Shown here one piece after another: positions 32,394 to 45,223 of a DNA stretch of 64,000 nucleotides. The notes under the pieces are model-generated. The model saw only the letters and a list, made by a program, of their open reading frames with translations, had not been told where the DNA came from and made no database searches. Each line of letters starts with the position of its first letter. The stretch's first letter is position 1. Source of the stretch: Eucommia ulmoides (Eukaryota > Streptophyta > Magnoliopsida > Garryales > Eucommiaceae). The DNA is taken from NCBI GenBank assembly GCA_016647705.1, contig JAENRU010000432.1, positions 1 to 64,000 of the forward strand, given 5' to 3'. Made by a program: the position numbers and the translations under genes.

Positions 32394-34540
32394 TGTATAA
32401 GATCCAATTTTACAAGTGAATATTTTTTAATTATATTTTTTAAAAGTTTAAAAATATTTGAGTCTTATTTTAATTTTTTTAAAAGTTGTTATAGTATTTA
32501 CCATTTAGTTTTTAAAATTTTAAGATTTAATATGTTAATTTTTATTTGATTTTTAAAAATATAAAGATTATTATATTATTTGAAATATAGTTTTAAGAGT
32601 TTTGGGATATAATTAATATATTTATTATTTTAGAGATTTTCTGTGTAAATATTAAAAAAATAAAAATGAGTTGTGTTATCTTCTTTTGAAGGAAGACATC
32701 ACAATTATGTGTTGTATCGTTCACTACATTGCACGTATTATTTAAAAAATAAAAATTAATATATAGATATATAAAAAATATATATGCGTGGGTTTGGGAT
32801 ATATAGATATATTTAATTGGTGAAAAATTAATTTAAAATAAATTATAAATTTATTAAAATGACATTTTTTATAATTATTCACTAATAAATTTTATTAATA
32901 ATTAGTTAATATTTTTCCATATATTAAATTATTAAGTGATAATTTTTGTCATTGTAGTTGTCATATTTTAGTTTGTACCATTAATATTGATATAAGAAAA
33001 TATGGTGTTTGATTTTAATAAATTTCATATAAATTATAAGAGAATTTTGGGGATGGGAAATAGTGCATTCAGTTTTCATGCATTGCATTCCATATTAAAT
33101 GTATTTAGATAAATTTTTAATTTTAAATCATGTCATTTGTTAGGTTTTCAGGCAATGATTTATACGTTAGTTTTTTTACGGCAGTGTGACAACAATACAA
33201 TTATTGAGGTGAGTGTACTGTCTTCTATGTAAATTGTCAAAATATTTTCATACTAAATTATCAAAAAAAAAAAAGAAGATTTATTAAACTGGACAATGTT
33301 AAATAGATCAAGTAAAATTTTAAATGTGAAAATTGATTTTTGTTATTATGCTACTACGCCATAGTGTTTGTCCTGACAAGAAGATGTATCATGTGAGATG
33401 TTGTTGATCCTACAGGAATGTAAGTTCTGCAAGATGTTGTATGACTTGAAAGGAAGGCATGTCCTGCAGATGTGTGTGGGACTTGACAAGAGGGGAAGTT
33501 CTGCAGATTGTTAGTATATGTTGTTGAGTATCATTATGATATGATGGTTTATACCACGGGGGTACTATACCATTAGAGATTTTGAATGACTCTGAAACTG
33601 ATAACCTTAGATTGCACAGATGTATAAATTATTGTAATCATGAGGTATGTGATCCTATGGCTAGTACTGAAGTATGTGCGTGGTATTTTACTATATAAAA
33701 GTAAGTTGATCCGGTGATTTAAATTCAGTTGTTCCATTTTGATTAAATTTATGGGATTTGTATACTGCTCAGTGTATGACTATATTCTATTTTTGGAAAG
33801 TAAATTATGACAATTGTACTTGATTCATAAATTATTTTTATATTATGAAAACAGTACACCGATAAAATATTTTGTCTTAGGTAATCCAACTAGAGATTAA
33901 TTCACTACTGGCGTTAGATAGAGTGAGAGGTTGGTATGCCTTTTGAGACTATCAGGGTAGTTATCGGTAATAAGAGGTTCAGTCTTTTGTGAATTTATTG
34001 TAGAGTAGTTATATATGTATATTTAGCGTATTTTGGTTGGACATATGGGATATGTGGTATGACCACTGTGCTACCCTGGCGTGGTTTGAGTATGTAAAAT
34101 TTTGAAAATTTATGTTAGTTGTCGATGAAGTGTATATATATATATATATATATGTCGATTCATGTTATATTTGTTGGGTTGGGTAATGTCTTTTTTTTTT
34201 TTTTTTTCCCGATAAGCAGTTGATTATATTAACGAGGGGAAGAATCTCTTTTACTACATAACAACAAAATACCATGTAGGCGATAAAAACCCAACAAACA
34301 ACACCCACAAAAGTTTCAGTAGAGGACCGATAGCCCCTAACAAGGGATCCTCCTAAAACCAAACAAAGAATCCCAGGGGTCAGACCCAAAAACAAAACAT
34401 CCCCTAAACAAACCAGAATAGCTATACTCTACACCTACCTTACAAGAAACCAAAAAACACCACAAATTTGTTGGATTGGGTAATGTTAAGGCAAGTTCAC
34501 GCTTCGCCTTTGGCTTGGGGCTCGAATTGGTGGTGTGACA
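32394..34540 (+). mobile_element. LTR copy 3 of the recurrent LTR family
   Basis: It begins TGTATAAGATCCAATTTTAC (compare copies 2 and 4) and ends GGTGTGACA. It has the family 20-mer AGGTGAGTGTACTGTCTTCT at 33207-33226, a short minisatellite at 33360-33530 with units around CCTGCAGATG/GACTTGACAAG, and the reversed repeat arm at 33845-33860. GGGTGGTGG occurs at 34541-34549 directly after the end and at 32373-32381, 12 bp before the start. In GT-rich sequence this may be chance, so the exact left limit is open. A poly(A) retroposon (34190-34465) lies inside. Confidence 0.65.
34190..34465 (-). mobile_element. Short poly(A) retroposon (SINE or 5'-truncated LINE) with 21-bp TSD
   Basis: A T-run of 17 (34191-34207) is the reversed poly(A) tail. 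It is flanked by a target duplication at 34169-34189 and 34466-34486 that reads TTTGTTGG(G/A)TTGGGTAATG, with one mismatch. The insert is 276 bp. Such long duplications plus poly(A) are diagnostic of L1-type target-primed integration. A 76-codon frame inside (MFLGLTPGILCLV...) is probably non-coding 3' sequence. Confidence 0.8.
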
Positions 34541-35064
34541 GGGTGGTGGAGACCGGTTGGGTGGTAGGAACAGTTTTATGGGAGTGAATAAGAATCATCA
34601 TCTTTTTGTTTCTCATAAATACTCCCAAAATAATCTCGAAATTTTGAAAAAAAAAAAACGTATTTACCGAACACATTTTTGTATATTAATTCAAAAAATT
34701 TAGGAGCGAGAACAAAAATCAGGAAACAAAAACAGTAACCAAATGGAGCCTTAATGTTTTTGTTTTTATGTTTCTACTCCGAATAAAATTGGATGAAAAT
34801 CGTTTTTCGTTCTGCAATATTTTAAGAACACAATCATTTTTGGTAATTATAATATTAATTATTATCTCAAACTATCAAATTAATAAGAATTAATTTCAAT
34901 ATATTATATTAATTAATGAAATATTTATTTATTTGTTTGTTTATTGACACAAGTCACCCCCTTCTATAATTGTCTACATAGCAAGAAGTTGCCTCTCACC
35001 TTTTCCATTTATTGTTGCCATGTGGTCTCAAAGTTTGGTGTTTCTATTTATCGAAGGAAACAAC
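34541..35064. other. Spacer with a short fold-back element
   Basis: No gene. 34600-34830 holds one 'TTTTTGTTTCTC ... GGAACAAAAACAGTAACC' fold-back copy. The last five bases (ACAAC, 35060-35064) are the left target duplication of the copia element. Confidence 0.45.
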
Positions 35065-38000
35065 TGTTGGTTGTTGGCTTGATTGTCAACAAAATTGGGC
35101 TAACATTTTTCATGGTGTGAATAGATTTTTTACACATTTATTTGGTATGAAAGGGAAGAAGAAAAATGGGTCAAAAATGGTAGATGGAGTTATTCAAAAT
35201 TGGTTCCAACAATTGATTCCAACATTGCGGCTACCTCAATTGTTGAAGGTTCTAAGGATCTTATTCACACTAAGGATCTTATTCACACTAGATTATGAGC
35301 CTCAAGCATTCCCTATAAATTGAGACCATGAGCTTTGAAGAAAAATCATCTCACAATTGATGAAAACAATATCTCTCAATTGAAGAAGTACATTAAGAGA
35401 GAGAGTTCAATTCCTCAATAGCCACAATTGAATGAATTTTTGCACAAGTGTCTTAAGTTGTTTTAAGACCTTGTTTTGTATTCTTTATTTGTATTTTATT
35501 GTCAAATAAAGAAGTTCTATACTTGCTCCCGAGGAGTAGGCGAAATTGCCGAACCTCGTTAAAACTTGTGTTCTTGTTTGTGAGTGTGTGTGTTTTCTTT
35601 TCATCTCCCATAATATTTGTTCTGTGTTGGGTCTACCCGACACGCTTCCGCACAACAAGTGGTATTAGAGCTCCGGTTGAGAGCTTGGGATTATGGCGGA
35701 GATCGAATAAAAAACGGAGGAGATTGAATCGCCATCAACCTCTTCCAGTTCACAAACAAAACTGTCAATATCAAATGGCAAATTTGATATTGAAAAATTT
35801 GATGGAACAAACAGTTTTGGCATGTGGCAATGTGAGATGATGGATATGCTGGTTCAACAGGGTTTGGAAATAACCTTGGAGGAAAAACCAGATTTTATGG
35901 AGAAAGCAGAGTGGTTGAAGATCAACAAAATGGCGTGCGGTTCTATTCGTCTCTGTCTTGCAAAGAACGTCAAATACTTTGTAATGAGAGAAACGATGGC
36001 GAAGAACTTATGGAGAGTACTTGAAGAAAAGTACATGACAAAGAGTATTGAGAATCGGTTGTATCTGAAGCGAAAGCTTTTCCGATTTCAATACCAAGAA
36101 GGTACATCTATGATGGATCATTTGAATGACTTCAACAAGTTGATTGCCGATCTATTGAACCTGGATGAAGAGATCAAGGATGAGGACAAAGCCCTTGTGT
36201 TATTGAATTCCTTACCGGATTCATACGAACACTTGGCAACCACTTTGATCTACGGAAAAGACTCGGTGAAATTCAAGGATGTATCAGACGCGTTGATGAA
36301 TAACGAAGTTCGTAGACGTGACAAGGTGTCTCAAACTGATACATCTACTGCTTTGATGATGAGGGGCAGATCGGAGACCAAAAAGCACAACAAAGGTAGA
36401 AACAACTCTCGTTCCAAGTCGAGAGGAGTTTCATCAAATGACAGGAAGATTCCGGCAAAGGATGAATGTGCTTTTTGCCGTGAAAAGGGTCATTGGAAGA
36501 AGGATTGCCCCAAGCTGAAAAACAGGGGTAATACAAATGCAAACGTGACCCAAATTGAAGATGATGATTCAAATTTTGCTCTGGCTACTACAGCTGGAGT
36601 TGGCTCAGACGAGTGGATTCTTGACTCCGCGTGCTCCTATCATATGTGTCCTGATACGGATTGTTTCACCAGTTTAGATCTCGGTAGTGGTGGATCAGTT
36701 CTTATGGGAAATGATCATACGTGTGAAAGGAAAGGGGTTGGCGTGATCCGATTGAAGCTGCACGACGGAACCACGAGAGATCTGACCAATGTCTGGTATG
36801 TACCAGATTTGAAGAGGAATCTAATTTCTTTGGGTGCTTTGGAATCAAATGGTTTCAAAGTCATCATGGAAGCTGGATCGTTGAAAGTCACACGAGGTGC
36901 TATGGTTGTCTTGAAAGGCCTAAGGAGAAATAATTTGTATTTCTTACAAGGAAAGACTGTTATCGGTGGAGCTGCCACCGTAGAAACTGCTATTGATACA
37001 ACCAAGCTTTGGCACATGAGGCTTGGGCATGCTGGAGAGAAGGCCATGCAAGGCCTAGTAAAGCAGGGTCTTTTGAAGGGTGCCAAGACTTGTAAGATGG
37101 ACTTCTGTGAGCACTGTGTGCTGGGCAAGCAAACCAGAGTTAAATTTGGCACGGCCATCCACAAAACAAAAGGGATCCTAGACTATGTGCATACTGATGT
37201 TTGGGGTCCAACGAAGACTGCATCTTTGAGTGGAAGGCACTGGTTTGTTACATTTGTAGATGACTTCTCAAGAAAACTCTGGGTGTATACTATGAAACAT
37301 AAGTATCAAGTCCTAGAGATCTTCTTGGCTTGGAAGAAGAGGGTGGAGAATCAAACCGGAAGGAAGATCAAGGTGTTGAGATCGGACAATGGCGGTGAAT
37401 ACACGTCTGATCCATTTTATTCCTTGTGCAAACAAGAAGGAATAGTGAGGCATTTTTCTGTGAAAAAGACTCCACAACAGAATGGTGTAGCGGAACGTAT
37501 GAATCGGACTTTACTTGAAAAAGTAAGGTGCATGCTATCCAATTCCGGTTTGACGAAGAGTTTTTGGGCAGAAGCGGTTACTTATGCATGTCATCTAATT
37601 AACCGTCTGCCTTCTACTGTAATTGATGGAAAAACTCCTATTGAAGTGTGGTTAGGATCACCTGCATTAGATTATGATTCTTTGTGTATCTTCGGTTGCT
37701 CGGCGTTCTTTCACGTGATCGAAGATAGCAAACTTGATCCAAGGGCAAAGGAGGCCATATTTCTGGGCTTCAGCAGTGGAGTGAAAGGGTTCAGATTATG
37801 GTGCCCTGCATTGAAGAAAATGATCTTGAGCAGGGATGTTACTTTCGATGAAAGTAAATTTATGAAGAAGAAAGTGTCGAATGAAGAGAATAAAAAAGGC
37901 AGTCTAGTGCAGCAAGTGGAGATTCAAAGTCCAGTAGATTCTCCTTCAGAAGACACTTCTTCAGATGATGAAAATGACGGGGATACGGAAGATAGAATTG

Positions 38001-40413
38001 AGGTGGAGCCCTCTCCTCAAAGGCCTCCACAAATTGAAGAATCGATAGTAGCTAGCAAACCAAAAAGAACAATTCGAAAACCAGCAAAGTTTGCGGATAT
38101 GGTTGCTTATGCCCTACCAATTGTCAGTGAAGATATTCCAACCACATATAAAGAAGCTGTGCAAAGTTCTGAAAGTGTGGAATGGAATAAGGCCATGAAT
38201 GAAGAATTGGATTCTCTCCATAAGAATATGACTTGGGAACTCGTAGAGTTACCAAAAAGAAAAAAAGCAATTGGGTGTAAATGGGTATATGCAAAGAAGG
38301 AGGACTCTCATGGAAAAAATAGTGTGAGATTCAAGGCAAGACTGGTTGCAAAGGGGTATGCTCAAAAGGAAGGGATTGACTACAATGAAGTCTTTTCACC
38401 AGTAGTAAAGCATTCCTCCATTCGAATTTTACTTGCCATGGTCGCACAATTTGGCTTGGAGTTGGCGCAGCTTGATGTGAAAACTGCTTTTCTACATGGA
38501 GATTTGGATGAGGAAATTTATATGTCGCAACCTGATGGTTTCAAAGCTGCTGGCAAAGAACAAATAGTGTGCAAGTTGCAGAGGTCCCTGTATGGTTTGA
38601 AGCAATCTCCACGATAGTGGTATTTGAGATTTGACAAATTTATGAAGGTACATAACTTTACGCGAAGTCAATATGATCATTGTGTGTACTTCCGTAAATT
38701 GAAAAATGGTACCTTCATTTATTTGCTCTTATATGTTGATGATATGTTAATCGCATCTAAGAGTTTGGTGGAGATTGAGAAGTTGAAAGCCCAACTTCGG
38801 AAGGAATTCGAAATGAAGGATCTTGGCGAAGCCAAGAAAATTTTGGGCATGGAAATTACTCGTGACAGAACGGCTGGGACTGTGTGGCTGACACAGAAAC
38901 AGTATTTGAAAAATGTACTAAATCGATTTGGTATAGATGAAAATACCAAACCGGTTAATACACCTTTGGCTCCTCAATTTAAATTAAGTGCGGAACTGTC
39001 ACCGAGTACAAATGAAGAAAGAATGTATATGGCTCAAGTACCGTATGCAAGTTTGATTGGAAGCCTTATGTACGCAATGGTATGCACAAGACTTGATATT
39101 TCTCAAGCTATTAGTATGGTTAGCAGATACATGCATGATCCAGGAAAGAAGCATTGGGAAGCTGCAAAATGGATTTTAAAGTATATCAAAGGTACTGAGG
39201 ATGTGGATTTGAAATTTGCGAGAAATCAAATGGAAGTCGAAAGATTTCTCATTGGATATGTGGATTCAGACTACGCTGGTGATTTGGATAAGCGACGGTC
39301 TACTACCGGGTATTTATTTACCATGGCTAATGGTCCAGTCAGTTGGAGGTCTACTTTGCAGTCCACTGTAGCATTGTCTACCACGGAGGCTGAATACATG
39401 GCTGCTGGAGAAGCCATGAAGGAAGCCATTTGGTTACATGGACTGATTTCAGACTTGGGTCTTCATTAGAAACAGGTGGAAATATATTGCGATAGTCAAA
39501 GCGCAATACATCTAGCGAAGAACCAAGTTCATCATGCTCGGACCAAACATATTGATGTTCGATTCCACTTTGTTCGAGAAATTGTTGATGCAGGTGTTAT
39601 TCTTCTTACGAAGATTGGGACAGTCGATAACCCTGCAGATATGTTGACGAAAGTCGTTGGAAGCGCCAAGTTTCTTCACTGCCTAAACTTGGCCAATATT
39701 GTTCATACATAAATATGATTTTTGGAGGAGCAACTATTGGTTCTATTGGAGGTGTAGTATGAGAATTCATATTAACGTTGTGGTGATGGTGGCATTTGAA
39801 AATCTCGCCAAGGTGGAGATTGTTGGTTGTTGGCTTGATTGTCAACAAAATTGGGCTAACATTTTTCATGGTGTGAATAGATTTTTCACACATTTGTTTG
39901 GTATGAAAGAGAAGAAGAAAAATGGGTCAAAAATGGTAGATGGAATTATTCAAAATTGGTTCCAACAATTGATTCCAACATTGCGGCTGCCTCAATTGTT
40001 GAAGGTTCTAAGGATCTTATTCACATTAAGGATCTTATTCACACTAGATTATGAGCCTCAAGCATTCCCTATAAATTGAGACCATGAGCTTTGAAGAAAA
40101 ATCATCTCACAATTGATGAAAACAATATCTCTCAATTGAAGAAGTACATTAAGAGAGAGAGTTCAATTCCTCAATAGCCACAATTGAGTGAATTTTTGCA
40201 CAAGTGTCTTAAGTTGTTTTAAGACCTTGTTTTGTATTCTTTATTTGTATTTTATTGTCAAATAAAGAAGTTCCATAGTTGCTCCCGAGGAGTAGGCGAA
40301 ATTGCCGAACCTCGTTAAAACTTGTGTTCTTGTTTGTGAGTGTGTGTGTTTTCTTTTCATCTCCCATAATATTTGTTTTGTGTTGGGTCTACCCGACACG
40401 CTTCCGCACAACA
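35065..40413 (+). mobile_element. Full-length Ty1-copia retrotransposon, 5349 bp, TSD ACAAC
   Basis: The LTRs, 593 bp each, lie at 35065-35657 and 39821-40413. Both start TGTTGGTTGTTGGC and end CCGCACAACA. I count about ten differences between them by eye, nearly all transitions. The flanks are ACAAC at 35060-35064 and 40414-40418. A primer-binding site TGGTATTAGAGC lies at 35660-35671 and a purine tract (AAGGTGGAGA) just before the 3' LTR. The domain order gag-PR-IN-RT-RH is that of Ty1/copia. The protein wording resembles Tnt1/Tork-type elements. It is the youngest complete element in the window. Confidence 0.93.
35693..39712 (+). pseudogene. Copia gag-pol polyprotein, one frame with three in-frame stops
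   Basis: A single frame of 1340 codons. Seen in order: gag; a zinc knuckle CAFCREKGHWKKDC (about 36467); protease WILDSACSYHMC (36613); a pre-integrase LWHMRLGHAG motif; the integrase core (HTDVWGP, DDFSRKLWVY, LRSDNGGEYTS, TPQQNGVAERMNRT); RT (IGCKWVYAKK, QLDVKTAFLHGDLDEEIYMS, YVDDML); and RNase H (YVDSDYAGDLDKRRSTTGY, TTEAEYMAAG). The stops are TAA at 35708-35710 (codon 6), TAG at 38615-38617 (expected Gln in 'SPRQWY') and TAG at 39467-39469 (expected Gln after LH). There is no frameshift. The long frames on each side look intact, so inactivation is recent. Confidence 0.92.
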
Positions 40414-41154
40414 ACAACCTTGTTTGTACTGAGGGTCCTTTACAATTGAATTGCCAATTGTCCCTTTCCTATAATTATCTGGCCTTCACTTCTTGCAGCC
40501 CACAACCAACCGCCCAAAATTATAAGTTCGTATAAAGAAAGCTATAAAATTTTTATATGAACGTATAACTTGTCATTTGTAATTTTCCAGAAAAATTTAT
40601 AATTTCTTTCAGACGAACTCGTAACTTTGCTGATTGTACCGGGGTATAGGTTGTATGGTAGTCAAGACCTAATTATTTTGTTTGTTTTTGTGGTTTTTAA
40701 TTCCCTCTTGGGCATGGCATTGAGAAATTAATCACAACCTCAAATTAATTTTGGGAAAAAGAAGAGGATAATGATAAAAATGAACCAATGTCTGCTCACG
40801 ATCTATCGTTATGACAAATTTAGTATTTTGATCACTGATCTCAAAAACTAAAAAAGTGTTAGTATTATCACATGTCATATTTTTACATAGGAGAGTCACA
40901 TGAATTTATATAAATTTACGGTCTGTTTTGGATGGATAGAAGGAGAGGAAAAGGGAGGATAGAATGTGATTTTTAATGAAAATAAATTAAATATAAAATC
41001 AATTGTAAAATTAGAGAAATATTGAAAGAAAAAATTGATTTTTTCGGGAAGAATTCATTTTTTCCCCAAATCTGTCTTAATAATCTTCTCCCTTTGTCCA
41101 AATATACTACCTGGTCCCCCCCCCCTCCCTCATTCCAAACAAACCGTTAGATTG

Positions 41155-42765
41155 TATTATGCTTAATAACCATAATTTTCAACTCGGAAAAAACAAAGTG
41201 GTATCAGAACAATGTATATGCATATTATTAGCCTATTTGTTCTTATGAAATTGATAAATTTAAATATAAAGGCAATATAAATCGAATCAATCAGTGATGT
41301 GGTTGTGAATTTAGCATAAATTTGACATAATTTTAATTTTTAATTTAAAATTAATATTAATTTTACATTGGTGGGGTCAACCAAAGTTATATCTTAGATT
41401 CTTGAGACAGAGAAGTACGAATTGCCCCTTTCCTACTTTAATTATTTTGTTTGGTTTTGAGGTTTTTAATTGCCTTTTGGGAAGGGCATTGAGAAAATAA
41501 TCACAACTCAAATTAAGTTTGACAAAAGAAATTTACTTTCAATGGCATAACACAACCATTATGCTTTATAATTTTTAACTCAGGAGAAACAAAGTGGTAT
41601 CAGAACAATATACATGTATATTATTAGCCTATTGGTTCTTATGAAATCGATAAATTTAAATATAAAGGCAATATAAATCGAATCAATCAGCGATGTGGTT
41701 GTGAATTTAGCATAAATTTGGCATAATTTTAATTTTTAATTTAAAATTAGTTTTAATTTTACATTGGTGGGGTCAACCAAAATTATATCTTAGATTCTTG
41801 AGACAGAGAGAAATACAAATTGTCCCTTTCCTACTTTAATTATTTTGTTTGGTTTTGAGGTTTTTAATTGCCTTTTGGGAATGGCATTGAGAAACAAATC
41901 ACAACTCAAATTAATTTTGACAAAAGGGATTTACTTTCAATGGCATAATACAACTATTATGCTTTATAATTTTCAACTTGGGAGAAACAAAGTGGTGTCA
42001 AAACAATGTATATGCATATTATTAGCCTATTTGTTCTTATGAAATCGATGAATTTAAATATAAAGGCAATATAAATCGAATCAATTAGCGATGTGGTTGT
42101 GAATTTAGCATAAATTTGGAATAATTTTAATTTTTAATTTAAAATTAATATTAATTTTACATTGGTGGGGTCAACCAAAGTTATATCTTAGATTCTTGAG
42201 ACTTAGAGAGAAATAGGAATTGTCCCTTTCCTACTTTAATTAATTTGTTTGGTTTTGAGGTTTATAATTGCCTTTTGGGAATGGCATTGAGAAAATAATC
42301 ACAACTCAAATTAATTTTGACAAAAGGGATTTACTTTCAATGGCATACTACAACTATTATGCTTTATAATTTTCAACTTGGGAGAAACAAAGTGGTATTA
42401 GAACAATGTATATGCATATTATTAGCCTATTTGTTCTTATGAAATCGATAAATTTAAATATAAAGGCAATATAAATCGAATCAATCAGCGATGTGGTTGT
42501 GAATTTAGCATAAATTTGACATAATTTTAATTTTTAATTTAAAAATAATATTAATTTTACATTGGTGGAGTCAACCAAAGTTATATCTTAGATTCTTGAG
42601 ACTTAGAGAAAAATACAAATTGTCCCTTTCCTACTTTAATTATTTTGTTTGGTTTTGAGGTTTTTAATTGCCTTTTGGGAATGGCATTGAGAAAATAATC
42701 ACAACTCAAATTAATTTTGACAAAAGGGATTTACTTTCAATGGCAGAATACAACTATTACGCTTT
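41155..42765. repeat. About 400-bp tandem subrepeats (four copies plus partial)
   Basis: Start points (AATTGTCCCTTTCCTAC) lie at 41420, 41818, 42218 and 42618, a period of 398-400 bp. A partial copy precedes the first and the last is cut at about 42765. Each holds AAAGTGGTATCAGAACAATG, which resembles an LTR end followed by a tRNA-Met primer-binding site. Unit 2 has only one full subrepeat (about 44335-44766), which accounts for most of the length difference between units 1 and 2. Confidence 0.85.
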
Positions 42766-45223
42766 TTACATATATGTATATGCGTAGCAGATTAATAAAA
42801 AGTGATTTTTAATATAATATTTAAGAAAAAAATGATTTCTTCTAATTGGGAAGAATTCATTTTCCTTCCAAATTTGTCCTAATAATCATTCCTCCCTCCA
42901 TCCAAACACACAATCTGGTCTTTTCTCTTTTTCCCATTTTAACTCCCTACAAACAAACTGTTAGAAAGTATTTTTTTTACATATGTTAGGAGAAGATGTT
43001 GAACTCTAAATCTTTCATGAAGAAATTAAGTTAGATATCCATTAGGTTACAAGTCTTGAGATAAAAAGTATTATGTCTAATAACCATAGTTCTTGAACTC
43101 AACTCAAGAAAGTGGTACCAGAACAATGTCTACGCATATTATTGATCTATCTGTGTTTACGCAACTGCTAAATCTAAATGTATCACTTGGAGAGATTCGG
43201 GTGAATGTAAAGTACTAAATAATATTAAAATTTTAAAATCATATGAAAAAAATATTTTTATTTTAATTTTAGTGGGGTCAACCAAAGCTATATTTTAGAT
43301 TTTTGAGACTTAGAGAGAATCGCAACAATTTGCAAAAATTAGAAGTTCTTCTCCTTTACATAGTTTCCTCTCCACGGGCCACTATTTGTATCTGAAATAC
43401 CTATATTTATTCCATTTTTATATAATTTGAATCCCAAAAAAGAGTATTAGTAAACTAACACAAATCAATCCCTTTTTGTGAATTTTTTAATTATTATTTT
43501 GGACAAAGAAAACAATTACAATAAATAAAATAAAATTGTAAAATTACATAATAAAATATCGTTTGTAACGGTGATATTATATCAGTAATATTAAAAAATA
43601 TTTCATAACAAAATACGTTTCGAAATGTATAAATATTGTCAATTGTCCCTTTCCTACTTTAATTATTTGGCCTTCACTTCTGGCAGGCTACAGCCAATCG
43701 ACAAAAATTATAAGTTCGTCTGAAGAAAATTGCAAATTTTTATATGAACTTATAACTTGTCATTTGTAACTTTCCAGAAAAAAATTTATAATTTCTTTCA
43801 GACGAACTCGTAACTTTACCGGCTGTACCGGGCTGTAAGTTGTATTGCAGTCAAATCCTAATTATTTTGTTTGTTTTTGTGGTTTTTAATTCCTTCTTGG
43901 GCATGGCATTGAGAAATTAATCACAACCTCAAATTAATTTTGGGAAAAAGAAAAGGATAATGATAAAAATGAATCAATGTCTGCTGGTGATCTATCATTA
44001 TGACAAATTTAGTATTTTGACAGTTAATTTCTAAAACTAAAAAAGTGATAGTATTATCACATGTCATATTTTTACATAGGAGAGTCACATGATTTTTTAT
44101 AGATTTATGGTGTGTTTTGGATGGATAGAATGAGAGGAAGAGGGAGGATAGAATGTGATTTTTATTGAAAATAAATTAAATATAAAATAAATTGTAAAAT
44201 TAGAGAAATGTTGAAAGAAAAAATTGATTTTTTTGGGAAGAATTCATTTTTTCCCCAAATTTGTCTTAATAGTCTCATCCCTTCGTCCAAATACACAACC
44301 TGGTCTCCCTCTTGCCCCCCTTTCTTCAATCCAAACAAATTGTTAGATTGTATTATGTTTAATAACCATAATTTTCAACTCGGGAGAAACAAATTGGTAT
44401 CAGAACAATTTATATGCACATTATTAGCCTATTTGTTCTTATGAAATTGATAAATTTAAATATAAAGGCAATATAAATCGAATCAATCAGCGATGTGGTT
44501 GTGACGTTAGTATAAATTTGGCATAATTTTAATTTTTAATTTAAAAATAATATTAATTTTACATTGGTGGGGTCAACCAAAGTTATATCTTAGATTCTTG
44601 AGACTTAGAGAAAAATACAAATTGTCCCTTTCCTACTTTAATTATTTTGTTTGGTTTTGAGGTTTTTAATTGCCTTTTGGGAATGGCATTGAGAAAATAA
44701 TCACAACACAAATTAATTTTGACAAAAGGGATTTACTTTCAATCGCATAATACAACTATTACGCATTTTACATATATGTATATGCGTAGCAGATTAATAA
44801 AATGTGATTTTTTAATATAATATCTTAAACATGGATAAAAAAAAAAGTCGTTTCTTCTGATTGGGAAGAATTCATTTTCCTTCCAAATTTGTCCTAATAA
44901 TCCTTCCTCCCTCCATCCAAACACACAATCTGGTCTTTTCTCTTTTTCTCATTTTAACTCCCTACAAACAAACTGTTAGAAAGTATTATTTTTTTTTCTT
45001 TTTTATTTTTTATTTTTACATATATTAGGAGAAGAGGTTGAACTCTAAACCTTTCATGAAGAAATTAAGTTAGATATCCACTAGATTACAAATCTTGAGA
45101 TAAAAAATATTATGTCTAATAACCATAGTTCTTGAACTCAGCTCAAGAGAGTGGTATCAGAACAATGTCTATGCATATTATTGATCTATATGTGTTTACG
45201 AAACTGCTAAATCTAAATGTATC

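Noticed and set aside
32373-34549. GGGTGGTGG at both sides of LTR copy 3 as a 9-bp target duplication
   Set aside because: The left copy is 12 bp away from the LTR-like start and the region is GGTGG-rich; LTR elements give about 5 bp. Kept only as a note.
35012-35323. 103-aa frame, repeated as 126 aa at 39699-40079
   Set aside because: Both are the copia LTR, non-coding.
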